Shown: one piece after another, positions 25,330 through 34,070 of the stretch
How positions within the stretch are numbered: the stretch's first letter is position 1
Layout of the letters: every line of letters begins with the position of its first letter
Source of the DNA: Trebonia sp963771985
Lineage (GTDB): Bacteria > Actinomycetota > Actinomycetes > Streptosporangiales > Streptosporangiaceae
Assembly: GCA_963771985.1 (NCBI GenBank)
Contig: CAVYVO010000016.1
Location: 186,001 to 250,000, forward strand
Reading direction: 5' to 3'
DNA: 64,000 nt
The notes under the pieces: model-generated
What the model was told of the DNA's origin: nothing
Database searches by the model: none
Seen by the model: only the letters and a program-made list of their open reading frames with translations
Program-made: the position numbers and the translations under genes

Positions 25330-26520
25330 CTAGTCCAGGGGCGCGCCGGCCGGCCCGAGGACGTGCCGGGCGGCGCCTACCAGGGCACGCACGCCCGCGG
25401 GCAGCGTGGTCTCGATCTGGGGAGCGAACAGGGGAGAGTGGTTCCCCGGTCCGTCGTCCGACGACCCGCCGATGCCCCAGAACACCGAGGGAACTCCCGC
25501 CGCCGCCCCGAACAGCCCGAAGTCCTCGCTGCCCATCACCGGGTCCATCTCCGCGGTGTTGTCGAGCACCGCGGCCAGGCGGCCGGTCAGGCCGGCGTCG
25601 TTGACCGTCACCGGGAACGAGCTCAGCGTCTGGTACGACGGCGGGCGCGGCGCGCCCGAGGCTGCCGCCTCGGCGTCGATGATCCGCCGCGCGCCCTCGG
25701 TCAGGCGCCGCTGCACCTCGGCGTCGAACGCGCGGAAGTTCAGCGTGATCGTCGCGCTGTCCGGGATGACGTTCTCCGCGTGCCCGGCGCGCAGCCGGGA
25801 CACCGTGACGACGCCGCGGTCGGCGGGCGCGAGCTCGCGCGCCACGAGCGCCTGCAGCCGCAGCACCGCCGAGGCCGCCATCACCACCGGGTCGACCGTC
25901 CGCTCCGGCTGCGAGCCGTGCCCGCCCCGCCCGTACAGGGTGACGTCCCAGCTTTCCGCCGCGCCGAGCATCGCGCCCGCCCGGTACAGCACCGTGCCCG
26001 CCTCGCGGGGGAAGACGTGCTGGCCCAGCACCACGTCCGGCACGCCGACGCGGTCGAACAGCCCGTCGTCGAGCATCGCCCGCGCGCCCGCGCCGATCTC
26101 CTCGGCGGGCTGGAACACCGCGACCACCGTGCCCTGCCAGTCACCGCAAGACGCGGCGAGCGCCGCGGCCGCGCCGCACAGCCAGGTCACGTGCATGTCG
26201 TGCCCGCAGGCGTGCATCACGTGCGTGCGCTCGCCGCGCGCGTCGGTCGCCACCACATCGCTGGCGTAGTCGAGGCCGGTCTCCTCGCGCAGCGGCAGCG
26301 CGTCCATGTCGGCCCGCAGCAGCACCGCCGGGCCATCCCCGTTGCGCAGCACCCCCGCCACGCCAGTCCCGCCGATGCCGGCGGCGACCGCGAACCCGGC
26401 CGCGTCCAGCCGCTCGGCGGCGATCGCGGCCGTCCGGTGCTCGGCGAACGGCAGCTCCGGATGGGCGTGCAGGTCCTTGTACAGCGCTTCCAGATCCTCG
26501 CGTGTCGCGTCCAGCGTCAT
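25330..26520 (-). CDS. M20D-family amidohydrolase / metallopeptidase
   Basis: 396 residues. Metal-site motifs are HACGHDMHV, FQPAEEIGAGA and the C-terminal NHSPLFAPQ; the lid domain lies between. This is the family of N-acyl-amino-acid and hippurate-type hydrolases, cytoplasmic, binding two metal ions. The substrate is not predictable. It is in line with the ABC genes downstream, separated by 19 bp, so it may be transcribed with them. Confidence 0.92.
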   Translation of the reverse strand: MTLDATREDLEALYKDLHAHPELPFAEHRTAAIAAERLDAAGFAVAAGIGGTGVAGVLRNGDGPAVLLRADMDALPLREETGLDYASDVVATDARGERTHVMHACGHDMHVTWLCGAAAALAASCGDWQGTVVAVFQPAEEIGAGARAMLDDGLFDRVGVPDVVLGQHVFPREAGTVLYRAGAMLGAAESWDVTLYGRGGHGSQPERTVDPVVMAASAVLRLQALVARELAPADRGVVTVSRLRAGHAENVIPDSATITLNFRAFDAEVQRRLTEGARRIIDAEAAASGAPRPPSYQTLSSFPVTVNDAGLTGRLAAVLDNTAEMDPVMGSEDFGLFGAAAGVPSVFWGIGGSSDDGPGNHSPLFAPQIETTLPAGVRALVGAARHVLGPAGAPLD

Positions 26521-26547
26521 GCCGGCATTATCCCCGCCGGTCCCGCC

Positions 26548-26853
26548 TCACTGGAACCGGTCGAGCCAACCGCCGGCCACCGCCCGCAGCCGGCCGGCCT
26601 GCAGATGGTAAACGCGCTCGCGTCCCCGCATCGTGATCGTGACCAGCCCGGCCTGCTCGAGCACCCGCAGGTGCTGGGTGGTCGTCGGCCACGAGCAGTC
26701 GAAGCGCTCGGCGATGGCGCCGGAGGTCATCTCCCCGCCGCGGGCGTGCAGCACCGACAGGATCGTGCGCCGCGACCGGTGGGCGAGCGCGCCGAACACG
26801 GCATCGAAGTCGTCGAGGTCGGCGAGCCCCCGGGGCCGCTGGCTCTCGCGCAC
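26548..26853 (-). CDS. ArsR-type HTH transcriptional regulator
   Basis: 101 residues from GTG 26853. Winged helix with FGALAHRSRRTILSVLHARG and the recognition stretch SWPTTTQHLRVLEQAGL, typical of ArsR regulators without metal-binding Cys pairs (one Cys only). It follows the ABM-fold gene by 4 bp, so both form one operon under the repeat-rich promoter at 27181. Confidence 0.88.
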   Translation of the reverse strand: MRESQRPRGLADLDDFDAVFGALAHRSRRTILSVLHARGGEMTSGAIAERFDCSWPTTTQHLRVLEQAGLVTITMRGRERVYHLQAGRLRAVAGGWLDRFQ

Positions 26854-26857
26854 GCGC

Positions 26858-27178
26858 TCAGGCCGGCAGGGCGACGGGCTCGAAATGCGGGAATTCCCAC
26901 TTCGGAAGGCCGTCCCGCGCCTCGAGCAGCGGGTCCATGCGTTCCCAGACCGCCAGCACTTCTGGATGCTCGTGCGCCTGCTCGAAGCCGCCCTCGACCC
27001 AGGTGAAGATCTCAACGTAGGTGACCCCGCCCTCGAGGCCCCGGAATACGAGCGACTTCTCGTCGGTGACGAAGCCGAGGCCGCGCAGCGTCCGCCAGTG
27101 CCCGCTGAGCAGCTTCAGGAACCGCTCCTCAGCGTCGGCCCGCACCCGGTAGGTGCAGATCACGGTTTCCTTAGCCAT
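26858..27178 (-). CDS. ABM-like dimeric alpha/beta barrel protein
   Basis: 106 residues with the fold of antibiotic biosynthesis monooxygenase / ferredoxin-like dimers: ETVICTYRVRADAEERFLKL at the N-terminus, then YVEIFTWVEGGFEQAHEHPE and a Pro/Phe-rich end. Many such proteins are small-molecule oxygenases or stress proteins. Co-transcribed with the ArsR regulator. Function unknown. Confidence 0.7.
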   Translation of the reverse strand: MAKETVICTYRVRADAEERFLKLLSGHWRTLRGLGFVTDEKSLVFRGLEGGVTYVEIFTWVEGGFEQAHEHPEVLAVWERMDPLLEARDGLPKWEFPHFEPVALPA

Positions 27179-27180
27179 AC

Positions 27181-27211
27181 ACCTAATAATTAGCCTCGTA
27201 CCTAACTAAGT
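27181..27211. promoter_or_regulatory. Candidate ArsR operator
   Basis: A perfect palindrome CTAATAATTAG at 27183-27193, then a second ACCTAACTAAG segment at 27200-27210. Both begin with ACCTAA and are 18 bp apart. They lie directly upstream of the ABM-ArsR operon start (27178), where autorepression would act. Confidence 0.6.
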
Positions 27212-27433
27212 CAATCCCTCGGGCCTATTTCGGGGGTCACTGAAACCTCCAGAGAAACAAATTCACGTCGAGTCACACTGGCCTCGCCGCCTTATAGGAC
27301 CCCCGCCCGGCGAATCGGGCCGCCTTATGTCACGAATTGATGCAACGCAGGCGGCGAAGGAGCGAAAGAACCGTGCGGCCTGTCGAGGGAAGTGCACAAT
27401 GAGGCGCGCATCAACTGGCAGAGGCGGGGTTAC

Positions 27434-28453
27434 ATGACTGTTATCGAAACGGCGGGCACGCGCACGCTCGCCGGCCACACGGGCGCGGTTAACTCGGTGG
27501 CGTTCAGCGCGAACGGTGCCTGGCTCAGCACCGCCAGCGAGGACAAGACGGCCCGGCTGTGGCGCGCCGCCAGCGGCGAACTCCGCCACACGCTCAGCGG
27601 CCACGCCGACGCCGTGTTCGCGGCGCCGTTCTCACCCGACGGCACCCGGGTGGCCACCGTCAGCGCCGACCTGACGCCGCGGCTGTGGGACGTCGCGACC
27701 GGCACGTGCACCAACGAGCTCACCGGACACACCGTGGCCGTGTTCGGCGTCGCGTATAGCCCCGACGGCCAGCGCCTGGCCACCACGAGCTACGACGAGA
27801 CCGTGCGGCTGTGGGACACGACCACCGGCAGGTCCCAGCGCATCCTGCAGGGCCACAGCGACATCGTCTACGCGGCGGCGTTCTCACCCGACGGCGCGCT
27901 GCTCGCGACCGCGAGCGGCGACAGCACCATCCGGCTGTGGGACGCGCGGTCCGGCGCCTGCCGCCACGTCCTCACCGGCCACACCGGCATCGTGTCCGCC
28001 GTGACGTTCAGCCTCGACGGCGCGCTCATCGCCACCGCCAGCTTCGACGCCACCGCGCGGCTGTGGGACGCCGCCACGGGGAACTGCCTGCGCATCCTGT
28101 CGGGACACTCCGGCACGGTGTGGTCTGTAGCGTTCAGCCCGAACGGGGCCGTGGTGGCTGCCGCCAGCGAAGACGCGACCGCCCGCCTGTGGGAGACCGC
28201 CACGGGCACGCCGATCCGCGCTCACGAGGGCCACACCGACTCCGCGTTCGTGGTGGCCTTCAGCCCCGACGGCATGCTGCTGGCCACCGGAAGCTCGGAC
28301 ACGACCGTCCGGCTGTGGGACTCCTCCACCGGCCGCTGCGCCCGCATCCTGGAAGGCCACACCGGCGCGATAAGCGCGCTGGCGTTCAGCCCCGTCACCA
28401 GGATGGTCGCCACCGCGAGCACCGACGAAACAGCCCGCCTCTGGCTCCTGTAA
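27434..28453 (+). CDS. WD40 beta-propeller protein, eight repeats
   Basis: 339 residues made almost only of WD40 repeats. Eight GH...(W/L)D units are seen: LAGHTGAV, LSGHADAV, LTGHTVAV, LQGHSDIV, LTGHTGIV, LSGHSGTV, HEGHTDSA and LEGHTGAI, each ending near RLW. No signal peptide, kinase or other domain is attached, which is less common than the usual fusions. ATG 27434 was chosen because GAGGCGGGG precedes it; GTG 27392 is an alternative. Probably a protein-interaction scaffold; partner unknown. Confidence 0.88.
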   Translation: MTVIETAGTRTLAGHTGAVNSVAFSANGAWLSTASEDKTARLWRAASGELRHTLSGHADAVFAAPFSPDGTRVATVSADLTPRLWDVATGTCTNELTGHTVAVFGVAYSPDGQRLATTSYDETVRLWDTTTGRSQRILQGHSDIVYAAAFSPDGALLATASGDSTIRLWDARSGACRHVLTGHTGIVSAVTFSLDGALIATASFDATARLWDAATGNCLRILSGHSGTVWSVAFSPNGAVVAAASEDATARLWETATGTPIRAHEGHTDSAFVVAFSPDGMLLATGSSDTTVRLWDSSTGRCARILEGHTGAISALAFSPVTRMVATASTDETARLWLL

Positions 28454-28459
28454 CAGCAG

Positions 28460-29041
28460 TCAGCCACGGAGGATCACCGCGTACGTGACCACGGCGGCGG
28501 CCGCGCCGAGCGCGGACCCGGCGATGACCTGGGCGGCCGTGTGGTCCTTCAGCGCCACCCGGGACCAGGCGGTCAGCGCGGCGAGCGCGTAGGCCGGGAC
28601 CAGCCACGGGCCGTAGATCAGCGCCAGGATCGTCACCGATCCGGACGCGACCGCGCAGTGGATGGAGATCTTCCACACCGTCGTGATCGCCGCGAGGGCC
28701 GCGACGCTGGCCAGCATGCACCCGAAGTACCGGGTCAGCTCCGGCGGGGCACCCAGCGCGGCCATCAGGATGAGGCCGACCGCGACCGAAGCGGTGAGGA
28801 ACGACAGCACGATGAGCCGGCCGCGCCTGGCGCCGACGTTCCGGTCGTCCCAGCGGCCTCGCCGAATGCCGCTGGTGATGAACATCGTAGGGAGGATCGC
28901 CGCGAACAACGCCGCGAACAGTCCCCAGCCCAGGCCCGCCGCGCCGTCGGCGTCCCAGCCGACCGCGAGGACGGTGGCGATGATCCAGTTCTTCGGCTCG
29001 AGCAGGTACGTTACCCACTCGGCCGCCGACCTGCGCGTCAC
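28460..29041 (-). CDS. PAP2-like integral membrane phosphatase
   Basis: About 193 residues with five or six membrane segments. The third PAP2 motif is SRVALKDHTAAQVIAGSALG, where the usual Asp after the His is Gln, as in a group of actinobacterial homologues; the KxxxxxxRP motif is not clear, so activity is uncertain. The start is GTG 29041, or GTG 29068 nine codons upstream. It converges with the WD40 gene with 6 bp between. Confidence 0.65.
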   Translation of the reverse strand: MTRRSAAEWVTYLLEPKNWIIATVLAVGWDADGAAGLGWGLFAALFAAILPTMFITSGIRRGRWDDRNVGARRGRLIVLSFLTASVAVGLILMAALGAPPELTRYFGCMLASVAALAAITTVWKISIHCAVASGSVTILALIYGPWLVPAYALAALTAWSRVALKDHTAAQVIAGSALGAAAAVVTYAVILRG

Positions 29042-29148
29042 CGGTTCTTCACGGGACCAGGCAACCACCGACCGGCCCGCCTGGCAAGTGTGGGCGGCCC
29101 GGCGGCGGGGGAGTTACGTTCCGGGGGAACTCGACGAGGAGGCCGCCA

Positions 29149-30600
29149 TTGCCCGCACGCACCGGCGCGGAGTTCCTGGACCGGCTGGCCAGGGCCAGGA
29201 CGCACGTGGAGATCCAGGGCGAGACGCTGACCGGCGGGGTGGCGGCGCACCCGGCCTTCCGCAACGTGGTGGCGAGCTATGCCGCCCTGTTCGACATGCA
29301 GCACGACCCGGCCCACCGGGACGTGCTGACGTATCCGTCGCCGGCGACCGGCGAGCCGGTCGCCACCTCGTTCCTGATCCCGCGGACGGCGGCCGACCTG
29401 ACCAAGCGGCGGCAGGCGTTCAAGCTCTGGGCCGACCGCAGCTTCGGGATGCTGGGCCGGACGGGCGACTACCTGAACAGCGCGCTGATGGCCCTCGCCT
29501 CGGCCGCCGACTGGTTCGGCCAGGCCGACGCCGCGTTCGCCCGCAACATCGCGGCCTACTACGAGCAGGTCCGCGATCAGGACCTGCTCTGCACGCACAC
29601 GCTCATCCCGCCGCAGGCCAACCGCGCGGTCAGCGGCAGCCAGCAGGCCGGGGGCGCGCTGATGGCGCACATCGTCCGCGAGGACGACAACGGCATCGTC
29701 GTGCGCGGCGCGCGGATGCTCGCCACGATCGGCCCGTTCGCCGACGAACTGCTCGTCTTCCCCTCGACGGTGCTGCGCGGGACGCCGGAGGACAAACCGT
29801 ACTCGTTCGCGTTCGCCGTCCCGTCCGATGCGCCCGGCCTGCGCTACATCGCGCGCGAGCCCCTCGACTACGGCCGCTCGCACTTCGACCACCCGCTCGG
29901 CTCGCGGTTCGACGAGTCCGACGCGGTCGTGGTCTTCGACGACGTGCACGTGCCCTACGAGCGCTGCTTCACCCTCGGCGATCCCGAACTGTGCAACGGC
30001 TTCTACACCGCCACCTCGGCGATCAACCACATGACCCACCAGGTGATCGCCCGCACCACCGCCAAGACCGAGTACATCCTCGGCCTGACCTCGCTGCTGA
30101 CCGAGGCGATCGGCATCGGCCAGTTCCAGCACGTCCAGGCCGACCTGGCGGAGATCATCACGACGCTGGAGACGCTGCGCGCCTTCGGCCGCGCCGCGGA
30201 GGCGGACGCCTCGCTCAACGCGTTCGGCGTGCTCACGCCGGCCTGGCCGCCCTTGAACGCCGCGCGGAACCTGTACCCCAGGCTTTACCAGCGGTTCCCG
30301 GAGATCTTGCGCAAGCTGGGCGCCTCCGGCCTGATGGCGACGCCGACCGAGGCCGACGTGACCGGCGCGGCCGCGGCGGACATCGACACGTACCTGCAGG
30401 CGGCCACGCTGACCGGAGCGGAGCGGGTCCGGCTGTTCCGCCTGGTCTGGGACACGTGCCTGTCGGCGTTCGCGGGCCGGCAGGCCCTCTATGAGTACTA
30501 CTTCTTCGGCGACCCGGTCCGCATGGCCGGCGCCTACGTGGCCGGCTACGACGCATCGCCGTATACCGACCGCGTCCGCGAGTTCCTGGAACAACGGTAA
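29149..30600 (+). CDS. 4-hydroxyphenylacetate 3-monooxygenase-like flavoprotein (HpaB family)
   Basis: 483 residues from TTG 29149, supported by GAGGAGG 7 bp upstream. It has the HpaB/PvcC pattern: ARTHVEIQGETLTGGVAAHP, later SQQAGGALMAHIVREDDNG with flavin-contacting residues, and the central VVFDDVHVPYERCF. Such enzymes hydroxylate phenols with FADH2 supplied by a separate reductase; no reductase gene is nearby. The actual substrate could be a phenolic acid or a biosynthetic intermediate. Confidence 0.88.
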   Translation: MPARTGAEFLDRLARARTHVEIQGETLTGGVAAHPAFRNVVASYAALFDMQHDPAHRDVLTYPSPATGEPVATSFLIPRTAADLTKRRQAFKLWADRSFGMLGRTGDYLNSALMALASAADWFGQADAAFARNIAAYYEQVRDQDLLCTHTLIPPQANRAVSGSQQAGGALMAHIVREDDNGIVVRGARMLATIGPFADELLVFPSTVLRGTPEDKPYSFAFAVPSDAPGLRYIAREPLDYGRSHFDHPLGSRFDESDAVVVFDDVHVPYERCFTLGDPELCNGFYTATSAINHMTHQVIARTTAKTEYILGLTSLLTEAIGIGQFQHVQADLAEIITTLETLRAFGRAAEADASLNAFGVLTPAWPPLNAARNLYPRLYQRFPEILRKLGASGLMATPTEADVTGAAAADIDTYLQAATLTGAERVRLFRLVWDTCLSAFAGRQALYEYYFFGDPVRMAGAYVAGYDASPYTDRVREFLEQR

Positions 30601-30610
30601 GGAATGACGC

Positions 30611-31453
30611 ATGTGCCGCTGGCTCGCTTACACGGGTGCACCTATCCTGCTGACCGAGGTGCTCTACACGCCGGTCCACTCGCTGATCGACCAGAGCCTG
30701 CACTCCAGGCTCGGGGCCGAGACGACCAACGGTGACGGGTTCGGCGTCGGCTGGTACGACGCCGCCCCGCCCCCCGGCGTGTTCCGGAGCATCGAGCCGG
30801 CGTGGAATGATCAGAACCTGCGGGAGCTCTCCGGCCACATCCGCTCGCACCTGTTCTTCGCCCACATCCGGGCGGCCATCGGCTCACCCGTCCAGCAGAC
30901 CAACTGCCACCCGTTCCGCCATGACCGGTGGCTGTTTATGCACAACGGGTTCATCGGCGGCTTCGCCGAGATGAAGCGGGATCTGGTGTTCGCGATCGAC
31001 GAGTCGCTGTTCCCCGAGATCAAGGGCTCCGCAGATACCGAGGTTCTGTTCTACCTGACGCTCACCTTCGGCCTGCGGGACGATCCGCCCGAGGCTATCG
31101 CGCGCGCGATCGGGTTCGTGGAGGCGTGCGGGCGCGCGCGGGGCATCCAGTACCCGTTCCAGGGCACGATCGCCGTCACGGACGGCGAGAGCATGTGGGT
31201 GTTCCGCTACTCCAGCGAGGGCAAGTCACGGTCGCTGTTCTTCACCCGCGACGTCCGCACTCTCCGGCAGCAGTATCCCGACCGGGAGATCCTGCGCGAG
31301 GTGTCCGACGACGCGCGGCTCGTGGTCTCCGAGCCGATCGGCGACCTGCCCGGCGCTTGGGAGGAGATGCCCGAGGCGAGCTACGCCGTAGTAAGCAAGG
31401 GAGCCGACCAGCTGTTCCCCTTCACCCCCAAGCCTCCGGTCACGGCCAGCTAA
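30611..31453 (+). CDS. Class II glutamine amidotransferase
   Basis: 280 residues with nucleophile Cys2 (MCRWLAYTGAPILL). The class II (Ntn) motifs are NGDGFGVGWY, FFAHIRAA and NCHPFRHDRWLFMHNG. The single-domain form resembles YafJ/EgtC-type amidotransferases. It starts 11 bp after the HpaB gene, so the two are likely co-transcribed. The amide-transfer partner is not evident. Confidence 0.92.
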   Translation: MCRWLAYTGAPILLTEVLYTPVHSLIDQSLHSRLGAETTNGDGFGVGWYDAAPPPGVFRSIEPAWNDQNLRELSGHIRSHLFFAHIRAAIGSPVQQTNCHPFRHDRWLFMHNGFIGGFAEMKRDLVFAIDESLFPEIKGSADTEVLFYLTLTFGLRDDPPEAIARAIGFVEACGRARGIQYPFQGTIAVTDGESMWVFRYSSEGKSRSLFFTRDVRTLRQQYPDREILREVSDDARLVVSEPIGDLPGAWEEMPEASYAVVSKGADQLFPFTPKPPVTAS

Positions 31454-31487
31454 ATGTTCGTGTTTTAGGCGGCGTGCCTGACCGCCG

Positions 31488-31544
31488 GTGTGCCGATTGC
31501 GCGATCGACCCGCTCTAGTGTGGTCGATCGCGCAGTCGGCACAC
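31488..31544. repeat. Double-palindrome intergenic repeat, copy C
   Basis: Arms 31488-31510 and 31522-31544 pair over 23 bp with one mismatch, loop CGCTCTAGTGT identical to copy B. It lies between the 3' ends of the convergent amidotransferase and LigB genes, as copy B does between its neighbours. Confidence 0.87.
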
Positions 31545-31612
31545 GCGAACCCCCGTGGAGGGCGAACCCCCCCGGGAACCCCCTCGCGTGGGCGCCTGCC
31601 AGCCGAAGGCGG

Positions 31613-32491
31613 CTAGCTGACCTGGACCGAGCGCTTGGCGAAGCCCATCCAGTAGCCGTCGATGACCGTCTGCGCGGGCACCGAAGGGTCGGCGGCCGCG
31701 CCGAGGGTGACGAACAGCGGCAGGAAGTGGTCCGCCGTCGGGTGCGCGTACGGCATCCCGGGCGCCTTCCGGTAGTTCGCCAGCGCCTCCACATCCCCGC
31801 GGGCAAGCGCCGAAGACGCCCACGCGTCGAAGTCGGACGACCAGCCGGGGACCACGCCGCCGGTGATCATCTCCCGCGTGATGAACGGCAGCCCGTGCGT
31901 GAGGAACCCCGACCCGATGATCAGCACGCCCGACTCGCGCAGCGGCCGAAGCCGCGCGCCGAGTGCCAGCAGCAAAGCCGGGTCCTGCGTCGGGATCGAC
32001 AGCTGCAGCACCGGCACGTCCGCCAGCGGGTACATGATCTTCAGCGGTACCCAGGCGCCGTGGTCCAGCCCCCGGCTGGGATGCTGATGAACCGGCGACG
32101 CGGAAGGCATCACCGACGCCACCTCGCGCGCCAGAGCGGAAGCGTCCGGCGTCGGGTAGGTCAGCGTGTAGTACCGCGGCGCGAACCCGCCGAAGTCGTA
32201 GACCAGGCGCGTGCCGGCGCCCGGCGCGGACAGCATCAGCGGCGCCGCCTCCCAGTGCGCGGACACGATGAGGACCCCCCGTGGCTTCGGCAGCCCGCGC
32301 GCCCACGAAGCGAGCTGCCCCATCCACTCGGGGTCGTCGAGCAGCGGGGGAGCGCCGTGCCCGATGTAGAGGGCGGGCAGCGCGCCGTCCTCAGGCGTCC
32401 ACGAACGCTGCGACGCGCTCAGCGGCGCCGCGGACTTCACGAACTCGTCGTACGCTCCCGCGGGGACGAGCGGATCGAAGATCGAGCGCAC
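31613..32491 (-). CDS. DODA-type extradiol ring-cleavage dioxygenase (LigB superfamily)
   Basis: 292 residues from GTG 32491. Metal-binding and catalytic His are in ALYIGHGAPPLL, VLIVSAHWE, GLDHGAWVPL and HPTADHFLPLF, the set seen in DODA (4,5-DOPA dioxygenase) proteins with a non-haem metal. It opens aromatic diols or quinol-like compounds. Upstream TTGA-N4-TCAA sites recur before the MarR gene at 33578, which suggests control by that regulator. Confidence 0.9.
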   Translation of the reverse strand: MRSIFDPLVPAGAYDEFVKSAAPLSASQRSWTPEDGALPALYIGHGAPPLLDDPEWMGQLASWARGLPKPRGVLIVSAHWEAAPLMLSAPGAGTRLVYDFGGFAPRYYTLTYPTPDASALAREVASVMPSASPVHQHPSRGLDHGAWVPLKIMYPLADVPVLQLSIPTQDPALLLALGARLRPLRESGVLIIGSGFLTHGLPFITREMITGGVVPGWSSDFDAWASSALARGDVEALANYRKAPGMPYAHPTADHFLPLFVTLGAAADPSVPAQTVIDGYWMGFAKRSVQVS

Positions 32492-32508
32492 GGCTCACCA
32501 CCTCCACG

Positions 32509-32558
32509 AAGTTGACGCTTCAATCATACAAAAGCACAACGGCTTGAAGCCTCAACTT
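32509..32558. promoter_or_regulatory. Paired inverted-repeat operator of the LigB gene
   Basis: Arms 32509-32523 (AAGTTGACGCTTCAA) and 32544-32558 (TTGAAGCCTCAACTT) are complementary with one mismatch. Each arm also contains a small palindrome, TTGACGCTTCAA or TTGAAGCCTCAA. The pair lies just upstream of the LigB start at 32491. Confidence 0.7.
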
Positions 32559-32662
32559 ATTGCCGTCCGCGCGGCTCGCCGTCCGGACCTTGTGCCACCG
32601 GACAGTTCCGCCGCGCCGCGAAGAGGCGAAGAATCGTTAGTCATAGAAGGAGGACTCCGCAC

Positions 32663-33562
32663 ATGACTCTTCGCGATGCCCTGGCGGCCGGAACGTTCGC
32701 GGTGACCGCCGAACTGGGGCCGCCCGTGGACCCGGTCGCCGACTCGTTCCGCCGCGACGCGGCGGCCCTGGCGGGGAAGGTCACCGCCGCCAACGTGACC
32801 GACAACGCGGCCGCGACGGTCAAGGTCAGCCCCCTGGCCGCGGCGACCTGGATGCTGGCGGCGGGCCTTGAGCCGATCATGCAGGTCACCACCCGGGACA
32901 GGAACATCCTGGCGCTTCAGTCCGAGCTGCTCGGCGCCTGGGCCCTCGGCGTGCGGAACATCCTCGCCCTCTCCGGCGATCCCCTCAAGGTCGGCCGGTA
33001 CGCGGACATGGCCACGAAGGTGACCGACCTCGACTCACTCGGCCTGGTCCGGCTGATCAGGAAGCTCAACGACGGGCAGCTCGCCGCGGGCGAGAGGCTC
33101 ACCACACCGACCGGCTTCTACGTCGCGAGCGCGATGAACCCCCTGGCGGACGGCCCCGAGAAAATCCAGGCCAAGATCGCCGCGGGCACCCAGTTCTTCC
33201 AGACGAACATCGTCTACGACGTGCCCCGCTTCGCCGAATGGTTCGCGCCGCTCGTCGCCGGCGGCATGCTGGAGCGCGTCCCGGTCCTGGTCGGCGTCAT
33301 GCCGCCGCGCAGCAGCAGGGCCCTGGAGCACATGCACAACAACATCCCCGGCGTGGAGGTGGACGACGCGACCTTCGCCCGGCTCGCCGGCCGGACCGGC
33401 GAGGAGGCCAAGGAGGCGGGCGTGCGGGTCGCGGCCGACGTGATCGGCCAGCTGCGCGAGGTGCCCGGCGTCGCGGGCGTGCACATCATGGCGCCCGGCT
33501 GGGAGGCCGAGGCCGTCACCCGTGTCGTCGAGGCCGCTGGCATTGAAGCATCAAGCAGGTGA
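32663..33562 (+). CDS. Methylenetetrahydrofolate reductase-like protein (MetF fold)
   Basis: 299 residues, ATG 32663 after AAGGAGGAC. A TIM barrel of the MTHFR superfamily: FAVTAELGPPVDP at the start (catalytic Glu position of MetF), then VRNILALSGDPLKVG, and FFQTNIVYDVPRFAEWF in the last third. It probably binds FAD and folate, but these short actinobacterial homologues are often distinct from housekeeping MetF. Its 3' end contains the MarR-type site at 33543. Confidence 0.85.
   Translation: MTLRDALAAGTFAVTAELGPPVDPVADSFRRDAAALAGKVTAANVTDNAAATVKVSPLAAATWMLAAGLEPIMQVTTRDRNILALQSELLGAWALGVRNILALSGDPLKVGRYADMATKVTDLDSLGLVRLIRKLNDGQLAAGERLTTPTGFYVASAMNPLADGPEKIQAKIAAGTQFFQTNIVYDVPRFAEWFAPLVAGGMLERVPVLVGVMPPRSSRALEHMHNNIPGVEVDDATFARLAGRTGEEAKEAGVRVAADVIGQLREVPGVAGVHIMAPGWEAEAVTRVVEAAGIEASSR
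33543..33554. promoter_or_regulatory. MarR-type half-palindrome TTGAAGCATCAA
   Basis: TTGAAGCATCAA lies inside the last codons of the MetF-like gene, 24 bp upstream of the MarR start. It matches the TTGA-N4-TCAA units in front of the LigB gene, suggesting one regulator binds both. Confidence 0.6.
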
Positions 33563-33577
33563 CGTAGCCTAGTACGT

Positions 33578-34048
33578 ATGAACTGGCTGAGCGACGAACA
33601 GCAGGCTGCCTGGCGCCCGTTCGTCGCCCTCCTGTTCCGGCTCCCGGCCGCGCTCGACGCCCAGCTGCAGAAGGACGCCGGCATCAGCCAGTTCGAGTAC
33701 ATGGTGCTCGTCAGCCTGTCCGAGGCCCCCGGCCGGAGCCTGCGGATGAGCGACCTGGCCGCCATGGCCAGCGGTTCGCTGTCCCGGCTGTCGCACGTGG
33801 TCAGCCGCATGGAAAACCGCGGCTGGGTGCGCCGCGAGCCCTGCCCCGGCGACGGCCGGTTCATCAACGCCGTCCTCACAGACGAGGGCTGGGCGAAGGT
33901 CGTCGACACCGCGCCCGGCCACGTCGCCGCCGTCCGCAAGCTCCTCGTCGACGTCCTGTCACCCGAGGAACTGCGGGCTCTCGGCACCATCAGCCAGCAC
34001 ATCCTCCAGGCGCAGGGATTCAAGGGCATTAGTCCGAACGAAAGGTAG
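33578..34048 (+). CDS. MarR family transcriptional regulator
   Basis: 156 residues. Winged helix with SLRMSDLAAMASGSLSRLSH and the wing PGDGRFINAVLT. No ribosome site precedes ATG 33578, so a leaderless transcript is likely. The TTGAAGCATCAA site upstream points to autoregulation, and the same motif before the LigB gene to control of that dioxygenase. Confidence 0.9.
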   Translation: MNWLSDEQQAAWRPFVALLFRLPAALDAQLQKDAGISQFEYMVLVSLSEAPGRSLRMSDLAAMASGSLSRLSHVVSRMENRGWVRREPCPGDGRFINAVLTDEGWAKVVDTAPGHVAAVRKLLVDVLSPEELRALGTISQHILQAQGFKGISPNER

Positions 34049-34070
34049 CGCCTCCGCGGCCCTAAAGCGC

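Noticed and set aside
28662..30494. A 610-codon + strand frame across the PAP2 and HpaB genes
   Set aside because: It overlaps the real HpaB frame out of phase and is Arg/Ala-rich; HpaB motifs are in the other frame.
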